Part shown: in pieces, positions 7,793-16,871 of the stretch
Numbering within the stretch: position 1 is the stretch's first letter
How the letters are laid out: each line of letters opens with the position of its first letter
DNA from: 3107 sp001483205
GTDB lineage: Bacteria > Pseudomonadota > Alphaproteobacteria > Rhodobacterales > Rhodobacteraceae
NCBI GenBank assembly: GCA_964291375.2
Contig: OZ219809.1
Coordinates: forward strand, 620,001 to 684,000
Direction: 5' to 3'
Length of the DNA: 64,000 bases
The notes under the pieces: generated by a model
What the model was told of the DNA's origin: nothing
The model's database searches: none
What the model saw: only the letters and a program-made list of their open reading frames with translations
Made by a program: the position numbers and the translations under genes

Positions 7793-9654
7793 GCCAACCC
7801 CTCCGCCGCCTCAAGCCGTTCCTGCGCCTGCATCCAAAGTGCCTCGGCGCGGGCCTCTGCCGCCTTCAGCTCGGCATATTTCTTTTGCCACGCCGCGATC
7901 TCCCCCGGCGCGCCGTTCTGATACAGTGCCGGGTCCGCCAGCCTTGCATCGAGCTTCCCGCCCATCTCGGCCAGCTTCTCCAGCCGATCCTCGCACCGGC
8001 GCACTTCGGCGCGCAGGTCAGGCAACCGGTCCCGCCGGGCCGGGCGTCGGGCCGCATGTTCGGGCGCGGATTTCCGGGCCGGTTTCCCGCCCGCTTCCCG
8101 CGACAACAGAAACGCGCGATAGGTCTCCAGATCATCCGGATAGGGGCGCACGGCACCGCCCTCGACCAGCCACAACCGGTCCGCGACCAGACCGAGCAGA
8201 TGGATGTCGTGACTGACCAGAATGACCGCCCCGCTATAGGCGGTGAGCGCCTCCACCAGCGCCTCGCGGCTTTCGATGTCAAGATGATTGACCGGCTCAT
8301 CAAGGATCAGCAGATGCGGCGCATCCAGTGTCGCCAGCATCAGGCTCAGCCGCGCCTTCTGTCCGCCCGAAAGCCGCCCGACAGCGGTTTCCGCCTGGGC
8401 CGCGCCAATCCCGAACCCCGCCAGACGGGTGCGCAGCCTGCCCGGTGCCGTGTCGGGAAGCCGCGCCCCGATATGCGCAAGCGGCGTTTCATCGGCGCGA
8501 AGCTCATCAAGCCGGTGCTGGGCGAAATAGCCGACGCGCAACCCGCCTGCCCGCCAGACCCGCCCGGACAACGGGGACAGGCGGCCCGACAACAGCCGGG
8601 ACAGCGTGGATTTCCCCTCTCCGTTCCGGCCCAGAAGCGCGATCCGGTCGTCCTGATCAATCCGCAGGTCAAGCCGTTTCAGAACCGGCGCGCCGTCATA
8701 GCCGACCGATGCGTCCTCAAGCCGCAGGATCGGCGGGGAAAGCTCTTCGGGTTCGGGAAAGGTGAACGCCCTCAGCGCGGCCTCCTGCGGGCGGGCGACG
8801 GGTGTCATCCGGGCAATCATTTTCAGCCGGGACTGTGCCTGCCGCGCCTTGGTCGCCTTATAGCGGAAACGGTCCACATAGGCTTGCAGGCGGGCGCGGC
8901 GGGCGTCCTGTTTGCGGGCGTCTGCACCGGCGACGGCCAGCCGCGCGGCACGGGTCTCGGCAAAGGTGTCATAGCCGCCGCGATACAGGGTGAGCCTGCG
9001 GTCTTCGAGATGCAGGATTGACCCCACCGCCCGGTTCAGCAGCCCCCGGTCATGGCTGATAATCAGGACGGTATGGGGATAGCGCGCCAGATGGTTTTCC
9101 AGCCAGATCGCGCCTTCGAGATCAAGATAATTGGTCGGTTCGTCCAGAAGCAGCAGGTCAGGGGCGGAAAACAGCGCCGCCGCCAGCGCCACCCGCATTC
9201 GCCACCCGCCAGAGAACGCCGAGCACGGCATGGCCTGCCGGGCCGCGTCAAACCCCAGCCCGTGCAGGATCGTGGCCGCCCGCGCCTCGCCTGCCCAGGC
9301 ATCGATGTCGGCAAGCCGGGTCTGGATTGCGGCAATGCGGGCCGGGGCTGTGGCCGTCCGTGCCTCTGTCATCAGGGCGGCGCGCTCTGTATCGGCGGCA
9401 AGCACGGTCTCAAGCAGCGACATGTCCGAGGACGGTGCTTCCTGGCTGACCCCGCCGATCCGTGCGCCTCTGGCCATGTTGATCTGCCCTGCATCGGGGG
9501 TCAGCTCGCCCCGGATCAGGCGGAACAGGGTTGTCTTGCCGGTGCCGTTGCGCCCCACCACGCCGACTTTGTGGCCGCCGGGGATGGCAAGGCTGGCCTT
9601 CTCGATCAGGGGGTGACCATCGACCGAGCAGGATATGTCCCGAAGGCTCAGCAT
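7789..9654 (-). CDS. ABC-F family ATP-binding protein (Uup/YheS-like)
   Basis: Cytoplasmic protein of 621 residues with two ABC ATPase domains in tandem and no membrane segments. Such proteins act on ribosomes, in translation rescue or ribosome assembly. The first Walker A is GRNGTGKTT (residues 34-42), with FSGGWRMRVALAAALF and LLLLDEPTNYLD. The linker contains the arginine/lysine-rich RFRYKATKARQAQSRLK. The second Walker A is GRNGEGKST, with LSGGQKARLSLMLATL and LLILDEPVNHLD. The C-terminal coiled coil (about 540-621) is rich in E, A and L. It is first in a two-gene unit with the GNAT gene, divergent from ndk. Confidence 0.92.
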   Translation of the reverse strand: MLSLRDISCSVDGHPLIEKASLAIPGGHKVGVVGRNGTGKTTLFRLIRGELTPDAGQINMARGARIGGVSQEAPSSDMSLLETVLAADTERAALMTEARTATAPARIAAIQTRLADIDAWAGEARAATILHGLGFDAARQAMPCSAFSGGWRMRVALAAALFSAPDLLLLDEPTNYLDLEGAIWLENHLARYPHTVLIISHDRGLLNRAVGSILHLEDRRLTLYRGGYDTFAETRAARLAVAGADARKQDARRARLQAYVDRFRYKATKARQAQSRLKMIARMTPVARPQEAALRAFTFPEPEELSPPILRLEDASVGYDGAPVLKRLDLRIDQDDRIALLGRNGEGKSTLSRLLSGRLSPLSGRVWRAGGLRVGYFAQHRLDELRADETPLAHIGARLPDTAPGRLRTRLAGFGIGAAQAETAVGRLSGGQKARLSLMLATLDAPHLLILDEPVNHLDIESREALVEALTAYSGAVILVSHDIHLLGLVADRLWLVEGGAVRPYPDDLETYRAFLLSREAGGKPARKSAPEHAARRPARRDRLPDLRAEVRRCEDRLEKLAEMGGKLDARLADPALYQNGAPGEIAAWQKKYAELKAAEARAEALWMQAQERLEAAEGLA

Positions 9655-9811
9655 GGGGGGTATGTGCCGGATGCCGGGGCGGTGGTCAATCCCGGCTTTT
9701 CAACCCCGCTATTATGCGTCCGTGCTATCGCGACGCCGGATTGACCGGAGTGTGCGGGGCCCGTGTGCCCCCGTGCTCCGGGACGGCGAACAGACAGGAA
9801 AGACCCCAGGC

Positions 9812-10234
9812 ATGGCCATTCAACGCACCTTCTCGATCATCAAGCCGGACGCCACCCGGCGCAACCTGACCGGCGCCATCAATGCGCGGCTGGAGGCCGC
9901 CGGTCTGCGGATCGTCGCTCAAAAGCGGATTTTTCTGACCGGCGAACAGGCGGGGGTGTTCTATGCCGTCCACAAGGATCGCCCGTTCTATGAAGAGCTG
10001 TGCGCGTTCATGTCGTCAGCGCCGATCGTGGTGCAGGTTCTGGAGGGCGAGGACGCGATTGCGAAAAACCGCGAGGTCATGGGGGCGACCAACCCGGCGG
10101 ATGCCGCTGAGGGCACCATCCGCAAGGAGTTTGCCCTGTCGGTCGGCGAGAACTCTGTTCACGGGTCTGACGGGCCGGAGACGGCGGCGGCCGAGATCGC
10201 CTATTTCTTTTCCGGTCTTGAGCTGGTGGGGTAG
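9812..10234 (+). CDS. ndk: Nucleoside diphosphate kinase
   Basis: Transfers the gamma-phosphate of ATP to NDPs through a phosphohistidine. At 140 residues it is full length. It begins MAIQRTFSIIKPDATRRN and carries the active-site H117 in GENSVHGSDGPE. The ATG at 9812 follows CAGGAAAG by about 9 bp; earlier in-frame starts lie in non-conserved DNA. Single gene, convergent with parC across a short repeat fragment. Confidence 0.97.
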   Translation: MAIQRTFSIIKPDATRRNLTGAINARLEAAGLRIVAQKRIFLTGEQAGVFYAVHKDRPFYEELCAFMSSAPIVVQVLEGEDAIAKNREVMGATNPADAAEGTIRKEFALSVGENSVHGSDGPETAAAEIAYFFSGLELVG

Positions 10235-10237
10235 GGC

Positions 10238-10345
10238 GCGCCACGCCACCCCATTGAGAGGTGACGCGGCGCGGCCCGGTCTTGCGACCGGGCGGGTGCC
10301 GGGCCGGGCGCTGCCCTCACCGGTCTTGCGAAACGCATCACCCAT
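10238..10345. repeat. Truncated intergenic repeat fragment after ndk
   Basis: Contains the CCACCCCATTGAGAGGTGA hairpin remnant, the CCGGTCTTGCGACCGG stem and the GGGCCGGGCGCTGCCCTCACCG segment, which recurs at 52220-52265 together with the following GAAACGCAT. No family A or B end and no CTTATCC palindrome. Confidence 0.6.
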
Positions 10346-10391
10346 GTCTCCGCCGGACCCGGACATCATGCCAGAGGTCTTGCAGAAGCCT

Positions 10392-12626
10392 TCACCCCGT
10401 AAACCGGTTGTTGCGCGGAAAGCCGCGCGGGGCCATCCGCCCGGCCCCGGCGCGCCTGCCGGTCCATTCACCCGGCGCCGTTTCCGTCCGCGTCCGGCCC
10501 GCCGGGTCGCGCCAGCTCAACCCCGCCGCCAGATCAAAGGTGATCGCGTCGGACAACCCGCCATCCCTGTATTTCTGAAGCCGCACCCCCTTGCCGCGCC
10601 CCATCTCGGGCAGTTCCGCCAGCGGAAAGACCAGCACCTTGCGGTTCTCGCCCACACAGGCGACATGATCCCCCGCAACCGGTTTGCAGACCTGCGCCCG
10701 CGCCGCCCCCCGGACATTCAGCACCTGCCGGCCCGCGCGGGTCTGGGCCAGCACGTCATCCTCGGCCACCACGAACCCGTCCCCGGCAGAAGACGCCACC
10801 AACAGCCTGCGCCCCGGCTGGTGGATAAAGAACGCAACAATCTCTGCCTCATTCGGCAGATCAACCATCAGGCGCAGCGGTTCCCCCATGCCGCGCCCGC
10901 CGGGCAGCCCCGCCGCCGGAAGGGTATAAAACCGCCCGTTGGCGGCAAAGATCAGCAACCGGTCGGTGGTGTGGGCGTGAAAGATGAAACGCGGTCCGTC
11001 CCCGTCGCGAAATTTCAGCGCCCGGTCGAGGTCAATATGACCCGACATCGCCCGCACCCAGCCCATTTGCGAACAGACCACCGTGATCGGCTCTCGCTCT
11101 ATCATCGCTTCAAGGGGAATGTCGTCTTCTGCCGTTGCCTCGGCAAAGCCCGTGCGCCGCGCCCCCCCGGGGTGATCCTTGCCGAACCGCTTGCGGGTTT
11201 CGCGCAACTGCTCTGCGATTTGCGCCCATTGCTGCGGCGCGCTGTCGAGCATTTCCGCCAGCCCCTCGCGTTCCAGAATCAGGTCTTCGCGTTCGCGCTT
11301 CAGGGCCATTTCCTCCAGCCGCCGCAGGCTGCGCAGACGCATGTTCAGGATCGCCTCGGCCTGCGCCGCGCTCAGGCCGAACTCCTCCATCATCACCGGT
11401 TTCGGCTCATCTTTGGTGCGGATGATCTCGATCACCCGGTCAAGGTTGAGAAAGGCGACCAGATACCCCTCCAGCACCTCCAGCCGGTGATCAATCCCGT
11501 CCAGCCGGTGCCGCGCACGGCGGATCAGCACCCCGCGGCGATGGTCGAGAAAGGCCCGCAGGATGCCTTTCAGCGAACAGACCTTCGGCGTGCGCCCGTC
11601 GATCAGCACATTCATGTTGACGCCAAAGCGGATTTCCAGATCAGACTGCCGGAACAGCGCGTTCATCAGCACATCCGCATCGACATTCTTTGATTTCGGT
11701 TCGAGGATAATCCGCACATCCTCGGCGGATTCGTCCCGCACATCGGCCAGAACCGGCACCTTGCGGGTCTGGATCAGGTCGGCCAGCTTTTCGATCAGTT
11801 TTGATTTCTGCACCTGATAGGGGATTTCGGTGACAACGGCCTGCCACTGCCCCCGGCCCAGGCATTCGCGCTGCCACCGGGCGCGCAGGCGGATGGTCCC
11901 GCGCCCGGTCCGGCAGGTCTCCAGCAGCGATTCGCGCGGCTCGACAATCACCCCCCCGGTCGGAAAGTCCGGGCCGGGCACATAGTTCATCAGCGTCTCG
12001 TCCCCGGCGTTCGGGGCCTTGATCAGGTGCAGGCAGGCGTCGCACAGCTCGGCGATATTGTGGGGGGGCACGTTGGTGGCCATCCCCACGGCAATGCCGC
12101 TTGCCCCGTTGGCCAGCAGGTTGGGAAAGGCGGCGGGCAGCACCACAGGCTCGGTCAGGGTGCCGTCATAGTTTTCGCGGAAATCGACGGCGTTCTCGGC
12201 GATGCCTTCCAGCAGGGCCTCTGCCGCCGGGGTCATCCGCGCCTCTGTATAGCGGCTGGCCGCCGGGTTGTCGCCGTCGATATTGCCGAAATTGCCCTGG
12301 CCGTCCACCAGCGGATAGCGGACGGCGAAATCCTGAGCCAGCCGCGCCATGGCGTCATAGATCGCCGCGTCGCCATGGGGGTGATAGTTGCCCATCACAT
12401 CGCCCGAGATTTTGGCCGATTTGCGGAAAGCCCCGTCAGAGCCGAGCCTGAGTTCGCGCATGGCGTAGAGGATGCGCCGATGCACCGGTTTCAGCCCGTC
12501 GCGGGCGTCGGGCAGGGCGCGGTGCATGATGGTCGAGAGCGCATAGGTCAGATACCGTTCACCGAGGGCGCGGTGCAGGGGTTCGGCCGTCTCATGCGGG
12601 GCGGGGTCGCCGGTCATGTCGTTCAT
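10392..12626 (-). CDS. parC: DNA topoisomerase IV subunit A
   Basis: Chromosome-decatenating type II topoisomerase A subunit, 744 residues, the usual alphaproteobacterial length. The catalytic tyrosine is Y126 in NPAASRYTEARM. The quinolone-determining segment reads YHPHGDAAIYDAM, with alanine where E. coli ParC has Ser80. ParC rather than GyrA is indicated by length, the N-terminus HRALGERYLTYALSTIMHRALPDARDGLKPVHRR and the C-terminal domain with GRGKGVRLQKYRDG. The start MNDMTGDPAP was chosen because further upstream the frame runs through repeat DNA. parE is not in the window. Confidence 0.95.
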   Translation of the reverse strand: MNDMTGDPAPHETAEPLHRALGERYLTYALSTIMHRALPDARDGLKPVHRRILYAMRELRLGSDGAFRKSAKISGDVMGNYHPHGDAAIYDAMARLAQDFAVRYPLVDGQGNFGNIDGDNPAASRYTEARMTPAAEALLEGIAENAVDFRENYDGTLTEPVVLPAAFPNLLANGASGIAVGMATNVPPHNIAELCDACLHLIKAPNAGDETLMNYVPGPDFPTGGVIVEPRESLLETCRTGRGTIRLRARWQRECLGRGQWQAVVTEIPYQVQKSKLIEKLADLIQTRKVPVLADVRDESAEDVRIILEPKSKNVDADVLMNALFRQSDLEIRFGVNMNVLIDGRTPKVCSLKGILRAFLDHRRGVLIRRARHRLDGIDHRLEVLEGYLVAFLNLDRVIEIIRTKDEPKPVMMEEFGLSAAQAEAILNMRLRSLRRLEEMALKREREDLILEREGLAEMLDSAPQQWAQIAEQLRETRKRFGKDHPGGARRTGFAEATAEDDIPLEAMIEREPITVVCSQMGWVRAMSGHIDLDRALKFRDGDGPRFIFHAHTTDRLLIFAANGRFYTLPAAGLPGGRGMGEPLRLMVDLPNEAEIVAFFIHQPGRRLLVASSAGDGFVVAEDDVLAQTRAGRQVLNVRGAARAQVCKPVAGDHVACVGENRKVLVFPLAELPEMGRGKGVRLQKYRDGGLSDAITFDLAAGLSWRDPAGRTRTETAPGEWTGRRAGAGRMAPRGFPRNNRFTG

Positions 12627-12699
12627 GGGGGGGGTGTAGCCGCCCGGCGGGGCCGGGTAAACGGTAAAAGCGGGGTGTGGGGGTGGGGACGTGCAGCGC

Positions 12700-13865
12700 C
12701 TGGTCTGTCCGGGGGGCGCGCGCCGTCCACCCCATTGAGGAGTGAGGCCCGTCTCGGAAACGGTCCGGTGGACCGTTTCAGGGCCGAACGGGCGGAGCCC
12801 AAGGCGCGGCCCGGTCTTACGACCGGGCGGGCTGTTTGGCCGTCGATGCGCCAATATGTCAGAGATGTTGACCTTATCCGCGGATAAGGGGCGGCCCGGC
12901 GTGTTCACGCCCCTGTCCCGGCACAAGCGCCTGACACTTGTGCCCGGACAGGATCAGGGATGGTCCCTGTGATCAATAGGCTGTATCGCCCCCCAAATGT
13001 CCCGCCCGGCGGAACGCCGGGCAGCGCCTTGGGGCTCCGCCCGTTCGGCCCTGAAACGGTCCACCGGACCGTTTCCAAGACGGGCCTCACCCCCCGGCAG
13101 GCGCTATAGATGCCTCAACTAATTGCAACGTATAGACTTTATGGCAAGACCATCGCCAATGTGGACTATCAGAAAAAGCGCCCGCCCAGGCAGGCGGCTG
13201 CCCGGCTCGGTCAATAGGTCAGAAGCCTTGCCCTTATCCGCGGATAAGGTGCCCCACTTGCCGGGCCGGGCACCCCCCGGCGTGTTCGCGCCCCTGCCCC
13301 GGCACAAGCGCCTGACACTTGTGCCCGGACAGGATCAGGGATGGTCCCTGTGATCAATAGGCTGTATCGCCCCCCAAATGTCCCGCCCGGCGGAACGCCG
13401 GGCAGCGCCTGCCTGCCCCCCGGCAGGCGCTATAGATGCCTCAACTAATTGCAACGTATAGACTTTATGGCAAAGACATCACCAATGTGGACTGTCGAAA
13501 AAAGCGCCCGCCCAGGCAGGCGGCTGCCCGGCTCGGTCAATAGGTCAGAAGTCTTGCCCTTATCCGCGGATAAGCCGCCCCCCTTGCCGGGCCGGGCACC
13601 CCCCGGCGTGTTCGCGCCCCTGCCCCGGCACAAGCGCCGGGGGGGACGGGCTGGCCGTCGATGCGCCAATAGGTCAGCAGTACTGCCCTTATCCGCGGAT
13701 AAGCCGCCCCCCCTCGCCGGGGTGTCGGCGTATCTGTCCCGGCCAACCATCCGCCCGGCCCGCGCCAATAGGTCAGCAATACTGCCCTTATCCGCGGATA
13801 AGGCACCCCCCTCGCCGGGCCGGGCGTGGCCCCCCGTCCGAGCCGCACGCCCCTGTCCCGCAGCA
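12700..13865. repeat. Dense intergenic repeat array with five CTTATCC palindromes
   Basis: About 1.2 kb without genes. Exact TTATCCGCGGATAA copies are at 12874, 13234, 13560, 13689 and 13788. A roughly 380-bp block is present twice (aligned at 12920 and 13301). The first copy holds the hairpin with arms GAAACGGTCC/GGACCGTTTC; in the second this module is replaced by six bases, leaving flanking repeat sequence intact. Family A ends (AATAGGTCAGAAG-type) face the palindromes. Reading frames crossing this array encode low-complexity proline- and arginine-rich peptides and are rejected as genes. Confidence 0.85.
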
Positions 13866-13957
13866 ACGCCCGTCCCCCCATCCGGCACTCGGCGATTGCA
13901 TGGCCCGCCGTCCCGCGCTACTCCGTCACCACAACAGGGCACAGGCGGGCCATTCGC

Positions 13958-14791
13958 ATGACGCAAAAATCCATTCTCATCACCGGGTGTTCCTCGGGCA
14001 TCGGCCATGACGCGGCGCACGGGCTGGCCGCCCGTGGCTGGCGGGTCTTTGCCACCTGCCGCAGACAGGAAGATTGCGACCGGCTGTCCCAAGAAGGGCT
14101 GGAGAGCTTCCGGCTCGATTACACCGACGAAGACAGTCTAGGGGCCGCGCTCGGGGAATGCCTGACGCGGACCGGCGGCACGCTTGATGCGCTTTACAAC
14201 AACGGGGCCTATGCCTGCCCCGGCGCGACCGAGGATTTGCCCCGTGACGCCCTGCGCGCCATCTATGAGACCAATGTTTTCGGCTATCACGACCTGACGC
14301 GCCGGGTGATCCCGGTGATGCGGGCGCAGGGCCATGGCCGGATCATCAACTGTTCGTCGGTTCTGGGGCTGGTGACGCTCCGGTTTCGCGGGGCCTATAA
14401 TTCGACGAAATTCGCCCTGGAAGGGCTGACCGATACCCTGCGGTTAGAGCTGCGCGGCACGCCGATCCGGGTGATTACCATCGAACCCGGCCCGATCACC
14501 GCGCGGATTCGCGAAAATTCCCGGCCCCATTTCGAGAAATGGATTGACTGGGAAAATTCCGCCTGGCGGGAGATGTATGAGAAAACGCTGATGCCGCGGC
14601 TGTATGACGAAAGCGGGGCGCGGGATGCGTTTGAGCTTCCGGCCTCGGCGGTGACGGCGAAACTGATCCGGGCGCTGGAGAGTGCGCACCCGCGCCCGAG
14701 ATATTATGTGACCACGCCGACCTATATGATGGGGGCGCTGCGGCGTCTGTTGAGTACGCGGGCGCTTGATCGGGTGTTGGCGCGGAACTGA
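13958..14791 (+). CDS. Short-chain dehydrogenase/reductase
   Basis: Classical SDR of 277 residues. The Rossmann motif TGCSSGIG (residues 10-17) is followed by NNGAYA (residues 81-86), catalytic S133/S134 in INCSSVLG, and Y147 with K151 in AYNSTKFALEG. The position after beta-2 (FATCRR) with no acidic residue suggests NADP preference, by inference. The C-terminal PRYYVTTPTYMMGALRRLL is a membrane-associated type end seen in 17-beta-HSD-like SDRs. It is isolated between two repeat arrays; the substrate is unknown. The start ATG follows CATTCGC with no strong ribosome-binding site. Confidence 0.88.
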   Translation: MTQKSILITGCSSGIGHDAAHGLAARGWRVFATCRRQEDCDRLSQEGLESFRLDYTDEDSLGAALGECLTRTGGTLDALYNNGAYACPGATEDLPRDALRAIYETNVFGYHDLTRRVIPVMRAQGHGRIINCSSVLGLVTLRFRGAYNSTKFALEGLTDTLRLELRGTPIRVITIEPGPITARIRENSRPHFEKWIDWENSAWREMYEKTLMPRLYDESGARDAFELPASAVTAKLIRALESAHPRPRYYVTTPTYMMGALRRLLSTRALDRVLARN

Positions 14792-14825
14792 GGCGGGGGG
14801 GGCCCGTCCGACGGGGCCTTTCGGA

Positions 14826-15057
14826 TATAGCGTGGCGACGTAAAATTGATCACAGGTTCCACCCCTGATCCTGTCAGGGTGCAAATGTCAGGCTCTTTGC
14901 CGGGACAGAGGGCGCGCACAGCCCGAAAGGCCGCGCCCGACCCGCACGGTAGGCGCGAACGCGCCGCCCCGTGGGGGGGCGGGTCGGCGCGGCCCGGTCT
15001 GGCGACCGGGCGGGGTCAGGGCCGGAAGCTGAACTCAAAATCCGGTCGTCACTCTAT
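14826..15057. mobile_element. Family B intergenic element, intact, 232 bp
   Basis: Left end TATAGCGTGGCGACGTAAAA at 14826, right end finishing CGTCACTCTATA at 15057; the ends are imperfect inverted repeats. The interior has a TTGATCACAGGTTCC segment, a CCCCTGATCCTGTCAGGG stem, GTTCGCGCC-type palindromes and the CTCAAAATCCGG segment. An element of nearly the same size (229 bp) lies in the opposite orientation at 38199-38427. Confidence 0.7.
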
Positions 15058-15795
15058 ATTCGCGCTCCTGTCCCGGCAAGGTGCCTGCCACCGACGCCCC
15101 CCGCACCTTATCCGCGGGTAAGGTCAGAGGGGGCGGCTTATCCGCGGATAAGGGCAAGACCTCTGCATATTGGCGCATCGGCGACCAACCTATCCGCCCG
15201 ACGCTTGCGCCGGGCAGCGCCCGCCCCGCCCCATGGCGGGCGCTTTGCACCCTCCGGGCCGGGCGCTGCCCTCTGTTCTGAAGTCCCGCCCCCTTTGCCG
15301 GGCCGGACGCGGCCCTTCGGGGCTGTTCGCACACCTGTCCCGGCAAGGGGGGGGCGGCCTTATCCGCGGGTAAGATCAAGACCTCTGCATAAGGGCGCGT
15401 GAGTTGCCAACCCGTACCGCCCGGCGGAATGCCGGGCCGCGTCGCCTCAGCCCTCAATGGGGTGGGCGGCGCGGGTCCCCCTGAGCGGGCCGGACGCGAC
15501 CTTTCGGGGTGTTCGCGCCCCTGTCCCGGCAAAGTGCCTGCCACCGACGCCCCCCGCACCTTATCCGCGGATAAGATCAGAGGGGGGCGGCCTTATCCGC
15601 GGGTAAGGTCAGAGGGGGCGGCTTATCCGCGGATAAGGGCAGGGCTTCTGACCTATTGGCGCATCGCTGGCCAAACCGTCCACCCGGTCGCCAGACCGGG
15701 CAGCGCCCGCCCCGCCCCATGGCGGGCGCTGCCCTCTGTTCTGAAGTCCCGCCCCCTTTGCCGGGCCAAGCGCTGCCCTCGGCTGTTTTCCGCAG
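15058..15795. repeat. Dense repeat array with six CTTATCC palindromes (three with one mismatch)
   Basis: Exact palindromes are at 15138, 15561 and 15623; one-base variants ending GGGTAA are at 15108, 15360 and 15593. Several are spaced 30-32 bp apart, about three helical turns. Two family A left ends (AAGACCTCTGCATATTGGC near 15157 and AAGACCTCTGCATAAGG near 15379) follow palindromes directly. No gene. Confidence 0.8.
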
Positions 15796-15850
15796 AGTCC
15801 GACAGGTCAACCCACGAACGGTCGCACCATGGCCGCCCCCGCCCCCCGGC

Positions 15851-16504
15851 CTATGGCTGTTTCACCATCCGCAGATAGGGCAGCTTCGCCTCGAACCCGC
15901 CATGCCGGGCGCGGGCCTCGTCGTCCGAGACCGCAGGCACCACGATCACATCCTCGCCCTGCCGCCACCCGGCGGGTGTCGCAACCTTGTGTTCCCGGGT
16001 CAGCCGGATCGAATCAATCACCCGCAGGATTTCCTCGAAATTCCGCCCCGTGGTCATCGGATAGGCAAGCTGCATCCTGATCCGCTTGTCCGGGTCGATC
16101 AGGAACACCGTGCGCACGGTCTGGTTATCGGCGGCGGTGCGGCCCTCGGAACTGTCCCCCGCCCCGGCGGGCAGCATGTCATAGAGCTTTGCCACCTTCA
16201 GCTCCGGGTCACCGATCATCGGATAGCCGACCCCATGGCCGGTCGCCGCCGCGATGTCCTCTTTCCAGCGGTGATGCGCCTCGACCGGATCGACGCTGAT
16301 GCCGATGATCTTGCAGCCCCGTGCGGCGAACTGATCCTGAATACCGGCCATATAGCCCAGCTCGGTGGTGCAGACGGGGGTGAAATCCTTGGGATGGGAA
16401 AACATCACCGCCCAACCATCCCCGATCCAGTCGTGAAAGCGGATTTCCCCCTCGGTGGTCTGGGCGATAAAATCGGGGGCGATGTCGTTGATGCGCAGGC
16501 TCAT
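15851..16504 (-). CDS. 1-Cys type peroxiredoxin (Prx6/AhpC-TSA family)
   Basis: Thiol peroxidase reducing hydrogen peroxide and alkyl hydroperoxides. At 217 residues it has the length of the Prx6 group. The peroxidatic cysteine is C45 in HPKDFTPVCTTELG. Conserved RTVFLIDPDKRIRMQLAYPMTTGRN and the C-terminal dimerisation extension (ATPAGWRQGEDVIVVPAVSD) are diagnostic of Prx6. No resolving cysteine is evident in the C-terminal part, consistent with a 1-Cys mechanism. The GGAG before ATG fits the start. Divergent from the HIG1 gene. Confidence 0.92.
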   Translation of the reverse strand: MSLRINDIAPDFIAQTTEGEIRFHDWIGDGWAVMFSHPKDFTPVCTTELGYMAGIQDQFAARGCKIIGISVDPVEAHHRWKEDIAAATGHGVGYPMIGDPELKVAKLYDMLPAGAGDSSEGRTAADNQTVRTVFLIDPDKRIRMQLAYPMTTGRNFEEILRVIDSIRLTREHKVATPAGWRQGEDVIVVPAVSDDEARARHGGFEAKLPYLRMVKQP

Positions 16505-16664
16505 GGCAGGGCTCCTTCGCTGTTTGCTCTGAAATGCCGCATATCCGTCACGCCGTCACCGGGCCGGGCCAAACCGGGCCGATACCGCACGGACGCGGCA
16601 ATTTGGGAATCGCATTTCCCGCATGACATGGTTACATCACCTCAGAGGCCAAAAGGAAAGCATC

Positions 16665-16871
16665 ATGCCCGACAATCCGTCGCTGCTGATTATCGCGCTC
16701 CCGGTTCTGGTGGTTCTGGTCATCCTGATGGCCGGGATCGGCGGTTTTGCCAGGGGGGGTGATTTCAACCGCAAACACGCCAACCGGATCATGCGCTATC
16801 GGGTTGCGGCCCAGGCGGTGGCGGTGGCGGTGATCCTGATTTTCATCTTCACGCGCGGGGGGCCGGGCTGA
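16665..16871 (+). CDS. HIG1-domain twin transmembrane protein
   Basis: Small 68-residue inner-membrane protein with two predicted helices (about residues 7-26 and 46-63) joined by a loop carrying GGDFNRKHANRIMRYRV, which resembles the hypoxia-induced (HIG1) domain linked to respiratory complexes. An AGGAAAG ribosome-binding site 4-10 bp upstream selects the ATG at 16665 over an earlier one. Its stop overlaps the next start (TGATGG), so the two are coupled. The order HIG1 protein, cobalamin adenosyltransferase, etfB, etfA is recurrent in Rhodobacterales; here repeats and a VOC gene split it. Confidence 0.8.
   Translation: MPDNPSLLIIALPVLVVLVILMAGIGGFARGGDFNRKHANRIMRYRVAAQAVAVAVILIFIFTRGGPG

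Noticed and set aside
12874..12887. DnaA boxes or a replication origin at the TTATCC motifs
   Set aside because: The DnaA consensus is TTATnCACA; here TTATCC continues as GCGG in every copy. The motifs are dispersed over 25 kb with no AT-rich unwinding region.
13234..13801. CRISPR-like array of regularly placed palindromes
   Set aside because: The repeats are 14-16 bp, intervals vary from about 100 to over 300 bp, intervening sequence is itself repetitive and found elsewhere, and no cas gene is present.
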